64,000 nt of DNA from CAVPHV01 sp963821095. GTDB taxonomy: Bacteria > Actinomycetota > Acidimicrobiia > Spongiisociales > UBA5794. Under the pieces are notes generated by a model. It saw only the letters and a list, made by a program, of their open reading frames with translations. It was not told the origin of the DNA and did no database searches. Below, piece by piece: positions 25,522-34,520 of this stretch (its first letter is position 1; each line of letters starts with the position of its first letter). The stretch spans positions 186,001-250,000 of the forward strand of contig CAWGCJ010000022.1 of the NCBI GenBank assembly GCA_963821095.1, in the 5' to 3' direction. Made by a program: the position numbers and the translations under genes.

Positions 25522-28415
25522 ACATCAACCTCGTCATCAACGGCGACGCCTACGACCTGGTTTGTGAGCCCCACGAGTCGCTCAAATCCGTGCTGCGGCG
25601 TGAGGGCTTCTACAGCGTCCGGTTTGGTTCCGAGACCGGGGAGACCGGTGCCGCCGCCGTCCTCGTAGACGGCCACCTGGTGTCCGCAGAGGTGATGCTG
25701 GCCGCCCAGGCCGACGGCCACGAGATCGAGACCGTCGAAGGCTTGGCTCCGCGGATGAGCCTGCACCCTATTCAGGAAGCGTTTGTGGTCACCGGTGCCA
25801 TCCAGTCCGGCTATTCGACCCCGGCGATGATCCTCGCGGCCAAGGCGCTGCTCGCTGCCACCCCCGACCCGACCGAAGATGAGATCCGTGATGCCCTCTC
25901 GGGCATCCTCGACCGCGAGACGGGCTACTTGCGCCCGGTGCTTGCCATCCAACGGGCCGCTGCTGTGTTGCGGGGCGAATCCGTCCCAGAGATCGAAACC
26001 GCGCTCGTTGCCCCGCTCACCCACGACGTTGGTGGCGATGGCGCCGACCCCGGCGCCATCCCCAGCGTGTTTCCCAAGGTGGTACCCCACCCCGAGGTAC
26101 CGGAAACGAAGGTTGTCGGCCACCCTGAGTTGAAGGTCGACGCCCTCAAACTGGCGAAGGGCAACCCGGCGTTCGTCGATGACGTCGACATGCGCCGCAT
26201 GCTCTATGCCAAGGTGCTCTACAGCCCGCACGCCCATGCCCGGATCGTCGCCATCGACGACTCCAAGGCGCTGGCCCTCCCCGGCGTCAAGGCGGTGCTC
26301 CACCACGAGAACGTGCCGCGGGTGCGGTATGCCTCCGGCGGACAGAGCTACCCGAATCCACTGCCCTACGACCAGGTCAGCTTTGACAACAAGGTCCGCT
26401 ACGTGGGCGACCGGGTTGCCGCCGTTGCGGCCGAGACGCTTGAGATTGCCGAAGAGGCGATCGGACTGATCGACGTCACCTACGAGGTGCTGCCTGCGGT
26501 CTTCGACGAGAACGAGGCCATCGCCGAGGGCGCCCCCGTCATCCACGACGAACCCGAGATGGACGGAGCCCACGATCCGGCCCGCAACATCGTCCACCAC
26601 ATCAGCGCCGACGTCGGCAACGTCGACGAAGGGTTCGAGCAGGCGAGTCGCATCTTCGAGCAGACCTTGCGGGTCCATCAGGTGCAGCAAACGCCGATCG
26701 AACCACACATCGCCATCGCCTACTGGGACAGCGACGAACGTATGGTGATTCGCACCTCGACCCAGGTGCCCTTCCACGTGCGCCGCATGGTGGCCCCCTT
26801 GCTCGGCCTTCCGGTGAAGCAGATCCGGATCATCAAGCCGCGTATCGGTGGTGGGTTTGGGGTCAAGCAGGAGATGCTGATCGAGGACATCGTCGGGCAC
26901 CTCACCATGGCTACTGGACGTCCGGTCCGTTACGAACTCACCCGTGAGGAAGAGTTCGTTTCCAGCCGGACCCGGCACCCGCAGACCATTGCCTACCGGA
27001 CCGGGATCGACGCCGGCGGCAGGGTGGTCGCCCAGGACATGAAGGTCGTCGCCAACACCGGCGCCTACGGCACCCACGGCCTCACCGTGCAGATGGTCAG
27101 CGGGTTGCGCGGTCTGAGCTCGTACAAGTCGCCCAACAAGCGGTTCCGCTGCGACGTGGCCTACACCAACATCCCCGTGCCCGGCGCATACCGCGGCTAC
27201 GGCGCACCCCAAGCGCTGTTCGCCCTCGAGGCGCACATGGAGGACATCGCCCACAAAATCGGGATGGACCCGCTCGAGTTCCGGCGGATGAACTGGACGA
27301 CAACCGGCGACCCGATCGACGTTGCTCCCCAACTCGGTGAGGGTGATTCGGACGACAGCTTCGTTCCGGTGGTCACCTCCAGCGGCATCGAAGAGTGCGT
27401 CGCCCAGGGTCAGCGCTCAATCGGCTGGCAGCGCCGGCTCGATCCCGACTGGAAGCAGCCCAAGGACCGGCCCCATATCCGGCGCGGCCTCGGGTTTGCG
27501 ATGTGCATGCACGGCACCGCGATCCCCGGGCTCGACATGGGCGCGGCGAGCATCAAGATCAACGACGATGGCTCGTTCAACCTGCTGATCGGTGCCACCG
27601 ACCTCGGCACCGGGGCCGACACCATCCTCGGCCAGATCGCCGCCGAGGTGCTCGGCGTACCGCTCGACGACATCCTCGTGTACGCCGCCGACACCGACAT
27701 GACGCCGTTCGACACCGGCGCCTATGCGTCGAGCACCACGTACATCTCGGGCATGGCGGTCAAGCGTGCCGCCGAAGAGGCGCGGCGCCAGATCGTCGAC
27801 CGGGCGGCGCTGATGCTCGACGAGAGCCCCGGGGGCATCGAACTTGCCGACCGGAGGGCCTGGTCCACCGATGGCAGCTCGGTCACGCTCGCCGACGTCG
27901 CCCTCAATGCGCTCCACCAGGAACAGCAGCATCAGATCATGGCGACCGCTTCGTACGTGTCGCCCGAATCGCCGCCGCCGTATGCGGCGCAGTTCGCCGA
28001 GGTCGAGGTCGACATCGAGACCGGCCAGGTCACGGTGAAGTCCCTGGTGATGGCGGTCGACTGCGGCGTGCCGATCAATCCGGTCACCTCGGCCGGCCAA
28101 GTCGAGGGCGGCATGATCCAGGCGCTCGGCTATGGCCACTGCGAGGAGATGGCGTACGACGAGAGTGGCCGGATGGTGAATGCCAGTTTTGGCCCGTACA
28201 AGATCTACCGAGCCGACGAGATGCCCCGTATCGACACGTTCCTGGTTCAGACGATGGAAAAGAGCGGTCCGTTTGGGGCCAAGGCCATCGCCGAGATCCC
28301 CAAGGACGGCGTGGCTCCTGCGATCCGCAACGCCATTGCCGATGCCACCGGCGCCCGGATCGATGCCATCCCGTTCACCCCCGAGCGCGTCTGGCGGGCG
28401 CTGCAGTCGAGCTGA
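25518..28415 (+). CDS. xdhD: XdhD-like molybdenum hydroxylase with a degenerate [2Fe-2S] domain
   Basis: 965 aa, close to E. coli XdhD (about 956). The N-terminal ~160 residues have the fold pattern of the two [2Fe-2S] domains of xanthine dehydrogenase, but every cluster-ligand Cys is replaced: RFGSETGETGAAAVL (normally GCxxGxCGxC), GAIQSGYSTPAM (normally QCGYCTPGM), LDRETGY (normally CRCTGY). The rest is the Mo-pterin domain: GGGFGVKQEM, GAYRGYGAPQALFALEAH, GATDLGTGADT, and GPFGAKAIAEIP with the catalytic Glu. E. coli XdhD shows similar loss. It probably hydroxylates or reduces a purine-related substrate and takes electrons by another route. Confidence 0.88.
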   Translation: MNINLVINGDAYDLVCEPHESLKSVLRREGFYSVRFGSETGETGAAAVLVDGHLVSAEVMLAAQADGHEIETVEGLAPRMSLHPIQEAFVVTGAIQSGYSTPAMILAAKALLAATPDPTEDEIRDALSGILDRETGYLRPVLAIQRAAAVLRGESVPEIETALVAPLTHDVGGDGADPGAIPSVFPKVVPHPEVPETKVVGHPELKVDALKLAKGNPAFVDDVDMRRMLYAKVLYSPHAHARIVAIDDSKALALPGVKAVLHHENVPRVRYASGGQSYPNPLPYDQVSFDNKVRYVGDRVAAVAAETLEIAEEAIGLIDVTYEVLPAVFDENEAIAEGAPVIHDEPEMDGAHDPARNIVHHISADVGNVDEGFEQASRIFEQTLRVHQVQQTPIEPHIAIAYWDSDERMVIRTSTQVPFHVRRMVAPLLGLPVKQIRIIKPRIGGGFGVKQEMLIEDIVGHLTMATGRPVRYELTREEEFVSSRTRHPQTIAYRTGIDAGGRVVAQDMKVVANTGAYGTHGLTVQMVSGLRGLSSYKSPNKRFRCDVAYTNIPVPGAYRGYGAPQALFALEAHMEDIAHKIGMDPLEFRRMNWTTTGDPIDVAPQLGEGDSDDSFVPVVTSSGIEECVAQGQRSIGWQRRLDPDWKQPKDRPHIRRGLGFAMCMHGTAIPGLDMGAASIKINDDGSFNLLIGATDLGTGADTILGQIAAEVLGVPLDDILVYAADTDMTPFDTGAYASSTTYISGMAVKRAAEEARRQIVDRAALMLDESPGGIELADRRAWSTDGSSVTLADVALNALHQEQQHQIMATASYVSPESPPPYAAQFAEVEVDIETGQVTVKSLVMAVDCGVPINPVTSAGQVEGGMIQALGYGHCEEMAYDESGRMVNASFGPYKIYRADEMPRIDTFLVQTMEKSGPFGAKAIAEIPKDGVAPAIRNAIADATGARIDAIPFTPERVWRALQSS

Positions 28416-28422
28416 GTGACGC

Positions 28423-29229
28423 GTGACGACCGGTGAGGACCAGCGGCTGCTGCAGGAACTGACCGCAGCGATGGGTGAGGGGCGTCCCGTGGCGCTCGCC
28501 ACCGTCGTCGCTACGAAGCGGTCGGTGCCGCGGCGTGCGGGAACCAAGATGCTCGTCTACGCCGACGGTTCGCTGAGCGGCACGGTCGGCGGCGGCGCCA
28601 TGGAAAGCCGGGTCATCGCCGCCGCCCGCGAAGTGCTGGCGACCGGCAAGACCCGTCTGCTGTCCTACGATTTGGTCGAGCCCGAACGCGGTGACCCCGG
28701 CGTCTGCGGGGGCGAAGTGCAGATCTACCTGGAGCCCTACATGCCACCTCACACCGTTTTTGTCATCGGAGCCGGCCACGTCGGAAAGGCAGTCGTCGAG
28801 CTCGCCCATTGGCTCGGCTACCGCACCGTTGTCTGTGATGACCGCGCTGATCGGGTCACGCCAGAAGCGATGCCGTTGGCCGACGAGAGGATCGCCGGCA
28901 GTGTGGCAGAGGCCCTGGAAGCCCATCCGGTGACGGCGGATACCTCGATTGTCGTCGTCACCCGCGACACCGGGATCGACGTTACCGCCATCCCGCTGCT
29001 GCTGGACACTCGGGCCCGTTACCTCGGGGTGATGGGCAGCGAGCGGCGTTGGTTGACCACCCGGCGGCAACTGGTCGATGAGGGAGCTGCCGAGGCCGAC
29101 CTCGCCCGAATCCACGTGCCGGTCGGGATCGAACTCGGTGCCGAAACGGTTGAGGAGATTGCCGTTTCGATTCTGTCGGAAGTCATTCGTGAAACCCGCG
29201 CCGCGCCGGGGTCCGGCGACGCGGACTGA
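28423..29229 (+). CDS. XdhC/CoxI-family molybdenum hydroxylase maturation protein
   Basis: 268 aa. XdhC-type proteins bind molybdenum cofactor and help sulfurate or insert it. An N-terminal region has KRSVPRRAGTKMLVYADGS and GTVGGGAMES; a C-terminal Rossmann domain has VFVIGAGHVGKAVVELA and YLGVMGSERRW. The start is GTG 28423, seven bases after the xdhD stop. It has the same fused two-domain form as other XdhC proteins. Its stop overlaps the yqeB start by one base. Confidence 0.87.
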   Translation: MTTGEDQRLLQELTAAMGEGRPVALATVVATKRSVPRRAGTKMLVYADGSLSGTVGGGAMESRVIAAAREVLATGKTRLLSYDLVEPERGDPGVCGGEVQIYLEPYMPPHTVFVIGAGHVGKAVVELAHWLGYRTVVCDDRADRVTPEAMPLADERIAGSVAEALEAHPVTADTSIVVVTRDTGIDVTAIPLLLDTRARYLGVMGSERRWLTTRRQLVDEGAAEADLARIHVPVGIELGAETVEEIAVSILSEVIRETRAAPGSGDAD

Positions 29230-30035
29230 TGCTCTTTGCCGAACAGCTTGTCGTGGTGCGCGGCGGTGGCGACTTGGCCAGCGGCGCAGTCGCCCAACTC
29301 CACAACGCCGGGTTTCCCGTTATCGTGCTCGAACTCGAGCGACCCCTCGCGGTGCGTCGAACCGTTGCCTTTTCCTCGGCCGTCATCTCGGGCGAGATCA
29401 CCATCGATGGGATCATCGGGCAACGGGCGGCAACAACCGATGACGCATTGGTCATTGCCACCCGGCGCGAAGTTGCGGTGCTGGTCAGCCCGGCCATCCC
29501 TGTGTTTTCCCGGCCGATCTCGGTATTGGTCGACGCCCGCATGGCCAAGCGCAACATCGACACCGCCATCGACCAGGCTCCGCTGGTAGTGGCTCTCGGT
29601 CCGGGGTTTAACGCCGGCACCGACTGCGACGCTGTCATCGAGACGATGCGGGGCCACCGCCTCGGCCGCGTGATCTGGGATGGCCCGGCGGTTCCCAACA
29701 CCGGGATCCCCGGGACGGTAGGTGGGGCGGCGAGCGATCGTCTGGTACGTGCCCCGGTGGATGGGGTCGTCGAATGGTCGGTCGCGATCGGCGATGTCGT
29801 CACTGCGACACAGGCACTCGGGTCGATCGGCGATGTGGTGGCGCAGGCTTCTATCGGCGGAGTGGTGCGTGGTTTGATCGCTGCCGGCTCCGTGGTGTCG
29901 GCCGGGACCAAGATCGGCGACGTCGATCCCCGCGCCGATCGTGCCGCCTGCTTTGAGATCTCGGACAAGTCGCGCCTGGTCGGAGCCGGCGTGCTCGAGG
30001 CGGTCCTGGTCTGGCTGAATCGTGAAACGTTGTGA
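29229..30035 (+). CDS. yqeB: YqeB / EF2563-family protein, marker of selenium-dependent molybdenum hydroxylases
   Basis: 268 aa. N-terminal Rossmann-like VVVRGGGDLASGAVAQLHNAGF, then AVRRTVAFSSAVISGE, ALGPGFNAGTDCDAVIETMRGH in the middle, and a C-terminal beta-rich half with GVVEWSVAIGDVV and AGTKIGDVDPR. The family (EF2563/YqeB) has been linked by comparative genomics to the labile-selenium form of molybdenum hydroxylases; its biochemistry is not settled. It overlaps both neighbours, so xdhC-yqeB-yqeC are translated as one block. Confidence 0.86.
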   Translation: MLFAEQLVVVRGGGDLASGAVAQLHNAGFPVIVLELERPLAVRRTVAFSSAVISGEITIDGIIGQRAATTDDALVIATRREVAVLVSPAIPVFSRPISVLVDARMAKRNIDTAIDQAPLVVALGPGFNAGTDCDAVIETMRGHRLGRVIWDGPAVPNTGIPGTVGGAASDRLVRAPVDGVVEWSVAIGDVVTATQALGSIGDVVAQASIGGVVRGLIAAGSVVSAGTKIGDVDPRADRAACFEISDKSRLVGAGVLEAVLVWLNRETL

Positions 30036-30734
30036 GGGTTGCGGAGCAGCTCGGGCTTGGGTCTGGCGAATTGGTGGCCGTTGTCGGCGCCGGGGGCAAG
30101 TCGACGCTGCTACTCGGCCTCGGTCGTGAGCTGTCGACGGCAGGGAACTCTGTGGTGATGACCACCACGACGAAGATGGGCGCCGATCAGTTGCCCGACT
30201 GGGCGGTGGCGTGTCGAACTGTGGGCGAGGTCACGGCGGCCGTCGGCCCCGGCCGGCCCGTCTTCCTGCTAGCGGACGTCGACAGCTCGAAGATCGTGGG
30301 AGCGTCGCCGGCCGTGGTGGACGACGTGTTTGCCCTCCGGGGTGTCGACTTCGTGTTGGCTGAGGCCGACGGCGCCGCCGGCCGACTCCTGAAGGCGCCG
30401 GCGGAACACGAGCCGGTTATTCCCGGGACCACGACGCTGGTGGTGGTCGTTGTGGGGCTGGGCTCGGTTGGGGGCCGCATCGCCGCAGTCGCTCACCGTC
30501 CGGAACGGGTCGCTGCGCTGCTGGGGCGCGAGGTCGACCACGTGGTCGAACCCGTCGACCTGGCGACGGTGATCACCCATCCAAGGGGTGGCATGTGGCG
30601 CGTGCCCGACACGGCGCGCGGTCGTGGTGGCCCTGACGGGCGATGATGGACCGGCGGCCGTACAGATCCGGGGGGCCCTGGCGACAGAGACGCGGGTTGA
30701 GCGTGTGGTAGTCGTAGGACCTTTCCGCGCCTAG
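30032..30734 (+). CDS. yqeC: YqeC, selenium-cofactor biosynthesis-type protein, one inserted base
   Basis: GTG 30032 overlaps the yqeB stop by four bases. The N-terminal half has a P-loop (VAVVGAGGKSTLLLGLG), TTTTKM and the DFVLAEADGAAGRLLKAP motif typical of YqeC. The visible frame stops at 30646, but one extra base near 30613-30620 hides the true end. Shifting there continues as VVVALTGDDGPAAVQIRGA and VERVVVVGPFRA to TAG 30732-30734, for a repaired length of 233 aa, near normal. Like YqeB, it is a marker of selenium-dependent molybdenum hydroxylase systems. Confidence 0.8.
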
Positions 30735-30763
30735 CGGCGCGCCCAGCGCGGCCCGGTGTGGTG

Positions 30764-30827
30764 CGAACCCGCCGGGTTTGCTCTGCATTTGCGCGGGCTC
30801 GCGTGGCACGAACCCGCCGGGTTTGCT
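30764..30827. repeat. Two 19-nt direct repeats after yqeC
   Basis: CGAACCCGCCGGGTTTGCT occurs at 30764-30782 and 30809-30827, 26 bases apart. Each contains the small palindrome AACCCGCCGGGTT. The second runs into the stop of the minus-strand SDR gene, so the pair lies between convergent genes and may aid termination. Confidence 0.5.
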
Positions 30828-31545
30828 AGTCCTCTTCGTGGATGCTGCGCATCGACCAGACCAGGGAGCGCATGTTCTTCGGCTGGCTGAGCACGGTGAC
30901 AATGGCGGCAGCGACGTCTTCGGCGTTGAGCATGTTCGCCAGCCCGGGCATGTCGGGAGTCCGGCCGGCGCCCATCGCAAATTCGGTCGCGGTTCCTCCG
31001 GGGCAGATGGTGCTGACCCTGATGTTCTTGGCTCGTAGTTCCCTATCGAGGCCACCGGCCAGCCCGACCTGGGCGTACTTGGTCGCGGCGTAGACGGCCT
31101 CATCTCCAGCTCCCCGCAGCCCGGCCACCGAGGCGACAATCACGATGTCACCTCCGCCGGCTTCGATCATGTGGGGAACCGCAGCCCGGATCGGCCAGAC
31201 GGTGCCTGCAACGTTGGTGTCCATCATGACCGCCAATTGCTCGTCGCTGAGATCCATGATCCCGCCGTAGGCGCCGATCCCGGCATTCGCCACCAGAGCA
31301 TCGAGCCGGCCGTAGCTTTCGATGGCCGTCGCCACCAAGCGCCGCGAGTCTTCCGGATTGCGTACGTCCATCTCGACTGCAGCAGCCTGCTCGCCAAGTT
31401 CGGCAACCGTTGCGTCCAGCCGCTCAACCCGGCGCGCGCCGAGCACAACCGAGGCTCCCTCGGCCGCCAATAGACGGGCTGCAGCAGCACCAATTCCGGC
31501 GCTCGCTCCGGTGATGGCTACGACGGTTCCGTTGAGATCACTCAC
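30826..31545 (-). CDS. Short-chain dehydrogenase/reductase
   Basis: 239 aa, classical SDR: cofactor motif TGASAGIGAAAA, NAG motif VANAGIGA, and catalytic Ser-Tyr-Lys as VASVAGL and YAATKYA. ARRVERLD after the second strand hints at NADP preference. ATG 31545 lies opposite the BMP lipoprotein gene, so the two are divergent. The substrate is unknown, and its relation to the purine locus is positional only. Confidence 0.85.
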   Translation of the reverse strand: MSDLNGTVVAITGASAGIGAAAARLLAAEGASVVLGARRVERLDATVAELGEQAAAVEMDVRNPEDSRRLVATAIESYGRLDALVANAGIGAYGGIMDLSDEQLAVMMDTNVAGTVWPIRAAVPHMIEAGGGDIVIVASVAGLRGAGDEAVYAATKYAQVGLAGGLDRELRAKNIRVSTICPGGTATEFAMGAGRTPDMPGLANMLNAEDVAAAIVTVLSQPKNMRSLVWSMRSIHEED

Positions 31546-31731
31546 TGTTTGCCTCCTCAGGTTGAGACCAGCTTGGAGCGACCTCTTGTTGCGGGCAAAT
31601 CGGCTTCGATCGGCGCCAACCCGAGCCTGGATGAATGGGGTGAGTAGCGAGGGAAAGCTCTAGGATCCTCGCTCAGGACGGCGTTCGTGCCCACTCGAGG
31701 TACGGCGAACCGGACATGGAGAGAGGAAGAC

Positions 31732-32862
31732 ATGGCACATAAGAGATGGCGGCTGCTGGCGATTCTCGTGCTGGCGCTCGCGCTCGTCGCTGCTGCGTGC
31801 GGCGACGATGATGACACGGCAACGACCACGGCGGCCCCCAGCGATGGGGGCGAGACAACCGAGACGACGGCTGCTGGATCCGACGGCGAAGCGATGAAGG
31901 TCGCCTTCGTTCACGTCGGACCCGTCGCCGACAAAGGTTGGTCGTGGGCCCACGACCAGGGCGCTCAGTACCTCGAAGCGAACATGAACGTTGAGGTCAC
32001 GACGCTCGAGAGCATTCCCGAGGGTTCTGACTCACAGCGGGTCTTCGAGGAGCTGGCCGCAGATGGCAACCAGCTGATCTTTGGTACATCGTTTGGATAC
32101 ATGGATCCGATGCTGGCCGCAGCTGCGAACTACCCGGACACGGTGTTCATGCATGCCACGGGCTTCAAGACCGCGGAGAACATGGGCAACTACTTCGGTG
32201 CTGCCGAAGAGGGCCGCTATCTGAGCGGAATGGCCGCCGGAGCTGCTACCGAGACCAATCTCGTCGGCTACGTCGCGGCATTCCCGATCCCCGAGGTGCT
32301 GCGCGGCATCAACGCCTTCACCCTTGGAGTGCAGGAAGTGAACCCCGATGCTCAGGTGCAGGTTGTCTGGACCTCGACCTGGTTTGATCCGCCCAAGGAA
32401 GGCACGGCCGCACAGTCGCTGCTCGACGCGGGCGCCGACGTGATCGCGATGCACCAGGACTCCGCCGCACCCGGGCAGGCCGCTGAGGCCGCCGGAGCCA
32501 AGTGGTCCGGGTACAACACCGACATGACCGAGTTCGCTCCGAACGCCTGGCTGACGGCACCGACCTGGGACTGGGGCCCGTTCTATCTGGCGACTGCCCA
32601 GCAGGTGATGGACGGCTCCTGGACGGCTGAGGCCTACTACGGCACCATGGCGGACGGCATGGTCAACATCGCCCCGTTTGGGACCTCGGTTGCTGAGGAA
32701 ACCCAGACCTTGATCAAGGAGCGCGAAGCTGAGATCAAGGCGGGCACCTTCCAGGTGTTCCCGGATCCGATCATCGACCAGGACGGCAATGAGATTCCCC
32801 TTGGGGACATCTTCGCGATGGACTACTTCGTTCTCGGCGTGATCGGCAGCCCGACCGGCTGA
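31732..32862 (+). CDS. BMP/PnrA-family substrate-binding lipoprotein of a nucleoside-type ABC importer
   Basis: 376 aa. Lipoprotein signal with lipobox AAAC (residues ~18-22, LVAAACGDDDD), a Thr/Ala/Gly linker, then a BMP-family periplasmic-binding fold: VAFVHVGPVADKGWSWAHD, ELAADGNQLIFGTSFGYMD, YFGAAEEGRYLSGMAAG. This family binds purine nucleosides in PnrA/BmpD and related uptake systems. ATG 31732 is behind GGAAGA. Next to the XdhD block, a purine base, nucleoside or ureide is the likely ligand (inference). Confidence 0.85.
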   Translation: MAHKRWRLLAILVLALALVAAACGDDDDTATTTAAPSDGGETTETTAAGSDGEAMKVAFVHVGPVADKGWSWAHDQGAQYLEANMNVEVTTLESIPEGSDSQRVFEELAADGNQLIFGTSFGYMDPMLAAAANYPDTVFMHATGFKTAENMGNYFGAAEEGRYLSGMAAGAATETNLVGYVAAFPIPEVLRGINAFTLGVQEVNPDAQVQVVWTSTWFDPPKEGTAAQSLLDAGADVIAMHQDSAAPGQAAEAAGAKWSGYNTDMTEFAPNAWLTAPTWDWGPFYLATAQQVMDGSWTAEAYYGTMADGMVNIAPFGTSVAEETQTLIKEREAEIKAGTFQVFPDPIIDQDGNEIPLGDIFAMDYFVLGVIGSPTG

Positions 32863-32888
32863 TCCGATTCGTCCCATCGACTACGACG

Positions 32889-32912
32889 GGGGCCCCGCTG
32901 CGGCGGGGTCCC
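32889..32912 (+). terminator. Hairpin between binding-protein and ATPase genes
   Basis: GGGGCCCCGC pairs with GCGGGGTCCC (10 bp, one G-U) across a 4-base loop, with no T-run. It probably gives partial termination or protects the 3' end of the binding-protein mRNA, so that component is made in excess. Confidence 0.5.
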
Positions 32913-32981
32913 TGCGCGTCTGTGACGAGACCCCGGCAGGATCTGCACAGCCGGGGTTCGGCTCGCTAGGGTGATCCAATC

Positions 32982-34520
32982 ATGGTAGATGCTGCGAACA
33001 CTGAGACGCTCGCCGTCGAGCTGCGCAACATCGATAAGGCCTTCTACGGGGTGCTGGCGAACGCTGACGTCAACTTCCGATTGCGCCACGGCGAGGTTCA
33101 CGCCCTCCTCGGCGAGAACGGCGCAGGCAAGTCCACGCTGTGTTCGATCCTTGCCGGCCTCTACCGACCCGATAGCGGCGAGATGTACATGGACGGTGCA
33201 GCCGTCGCCTTCAAGTCGCCCAAGGACGCATTGGCGGCCGGGGTCGGGATGGTCTACCAACACTTCCGGCTGGTTGCCAATCTGACCGTCGCCGAGAACC
33301 TCGCCCTCGGTCATCCCGACCTTGGAATCAGGCTTGACGAATCGCGGCTCGAGGAGGAAGCAACCGAGCTTGGCGAGAAGTATGGCCTCGGCGTCGATCC
33401 TTCGGCGCGGATCTGGCAGCTCTCGGTAGGTGAGCAGCAGCGGGTCGAGATCCTCAAGCTGCTCTACCGCAACGCCAAGGTTCTGATTCTCGACGAGCCG
33501 ACCGCGGTGCTCACTCCGCAGGAGAGCCAAGCGCTGTTCAAGACCATGCGCCAAATGGCTGAAGAGGGCCGCTCCGTGATCTTTGTGTCCCACAAGCTTC
33601 ACGAGGTCAAGCAAGTCTCCGATCGTGTCACGGTGTTGCGAGGCGGACGAACCGTCGGCGGCGTCGACACGGCCGACGCTGAACCCCGCGACCTGGCACG
33701 GATGATGGTTGGCCGTGACCTCGAGCTTCCGACCCGAGATCCCGGTGCTCCTCCCGGCGATCCGGTGCTCTCCGTCAAGGACCTGCGCGTCCAAGGGGAT
33801 CGCGGGCTCGAGGCCATCCGGGGCATGACGTTTGAAGTTCGTGCCGGCGAGGTCGTTGGCATCTCCGGAGTGTCCGGCAACGGCCAGCGGGAACTCGCCT
33901 ACGGTCTTGTGGGCTTGCGCATCCCGACGGCGGGATCCGTGATCCTCGGCGGACACGACGTCACCTCTGCTTCAGTGCTGCAGCGGATCAAGCGGGGAAT
34001 CGCCTACGTCCCGCAGAGTCGACTGGGCATGGGGTTGGCGCCGGGACTCACCACCGAGGAGAACCTGGCGCTGAAGGCATTCCGTGATCCGCCCTATTCC
34101 AAGTCGGGCCGTCTCGTCCAGACCGCATTTCGAGATGAAGGGGCGCGCGAGATCGAGGAGTACGACATCCGTGGCGTGCGTCCCGGCCTCCCGATTCGGC
34201 TGCTTTCAGGGGGCAATCTGCAGAAGGCGCTCGTGGCGCGGGAGGTCGAGCTGAAGCCGATACTGATGATCGCCCGCTCACCGACCCGTGGGCTCGACGT
34301 CGGCGCCACCGAAGCGGTTCGCAATCTTTTGCTAGCTGAGCGGGCGCGGGGTGCCGGAGTGCTGCTGATTTCGGAGGATCTCGATGAGTTGCTGGCCCTC
34401 TCCGACCGGCTACTCGTGATCTACGAAGGCGAGGTCGTCGGCCGGATGCCGGTCGAGGACGCCACCGCCGAACGGCTCGGTCTGCTGATGGCCGGCCAGC
34501 GTGAGGAGGCATCGACTTGA
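32982..34520 (+). CDS. Double-domain ABC importer ATPase, nucleoside (NupA/YufO) type
   Basis: 512 aa with two ABC domains. Domain 1 is canonical: Walker A GENGAGKST, VYQHFRLV, signature LSVGEQQRVEI, Walker B LILDEPTAVL. Domain 2 has a weaker P-loop (GVSGNGQREL) and IARSPTRGLDVG in place of a standard Walker B, usual for this class. It partners the two permeases that follow, whose genes overlap in series. Together with the BMP lipoprotein this is a YufNOPQ-like importer. Confidence 0.92.
   Translation: MVDAANTETLAVELRNIDKAFYGVLANADVNFRLRHGEVHALLGENGAGKSTLCSILAGLYRPDSGEMYMDGAAVAFKSPKDALAAGVGMVYQHFRLVANLTVAENLALGHPDLGIRLDESRLEEEATELGEKYGLGVDPSARIWQLSVGEQQRVEILKLLYRNAKVLILDEPTAVLTPQESQALFKTMRQMAEEGRSVIFVSHKLHEVKQVSDRVTVLRGGRTVGGVDTADAEPRDLARMMVGRDLELPTRDPGAPPGDPVLSVKDLRVQGDRGLEAIRGMTFEVRAGEVVGISGVSGNGQRELAYGLVGLRIPTAGSVILGGHDVTSASVLQRIKRGIAYVPQSRLGMGLAPGLTTEENLALKAFRDPPYSKSGRLVQTAFRDEGAREIEEYDIRGVRPGLPIRLLSGGNLQKALVAREVELKPILMIARSPTRGLDVGATEAVRNLLLAERARGAGVLLISEDLDELLALSDRLLVIYEGEVVGRMPVEDATAERLGLLMAGQREEAST

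Noticed and set aside
30764..30827. Two 19-nt repeats as a CRISPR array
   Set aside because: Only two short units with a 26-base spacer, no cas genes, and each repeat is a small terminator-like palindrome between convergent genes.
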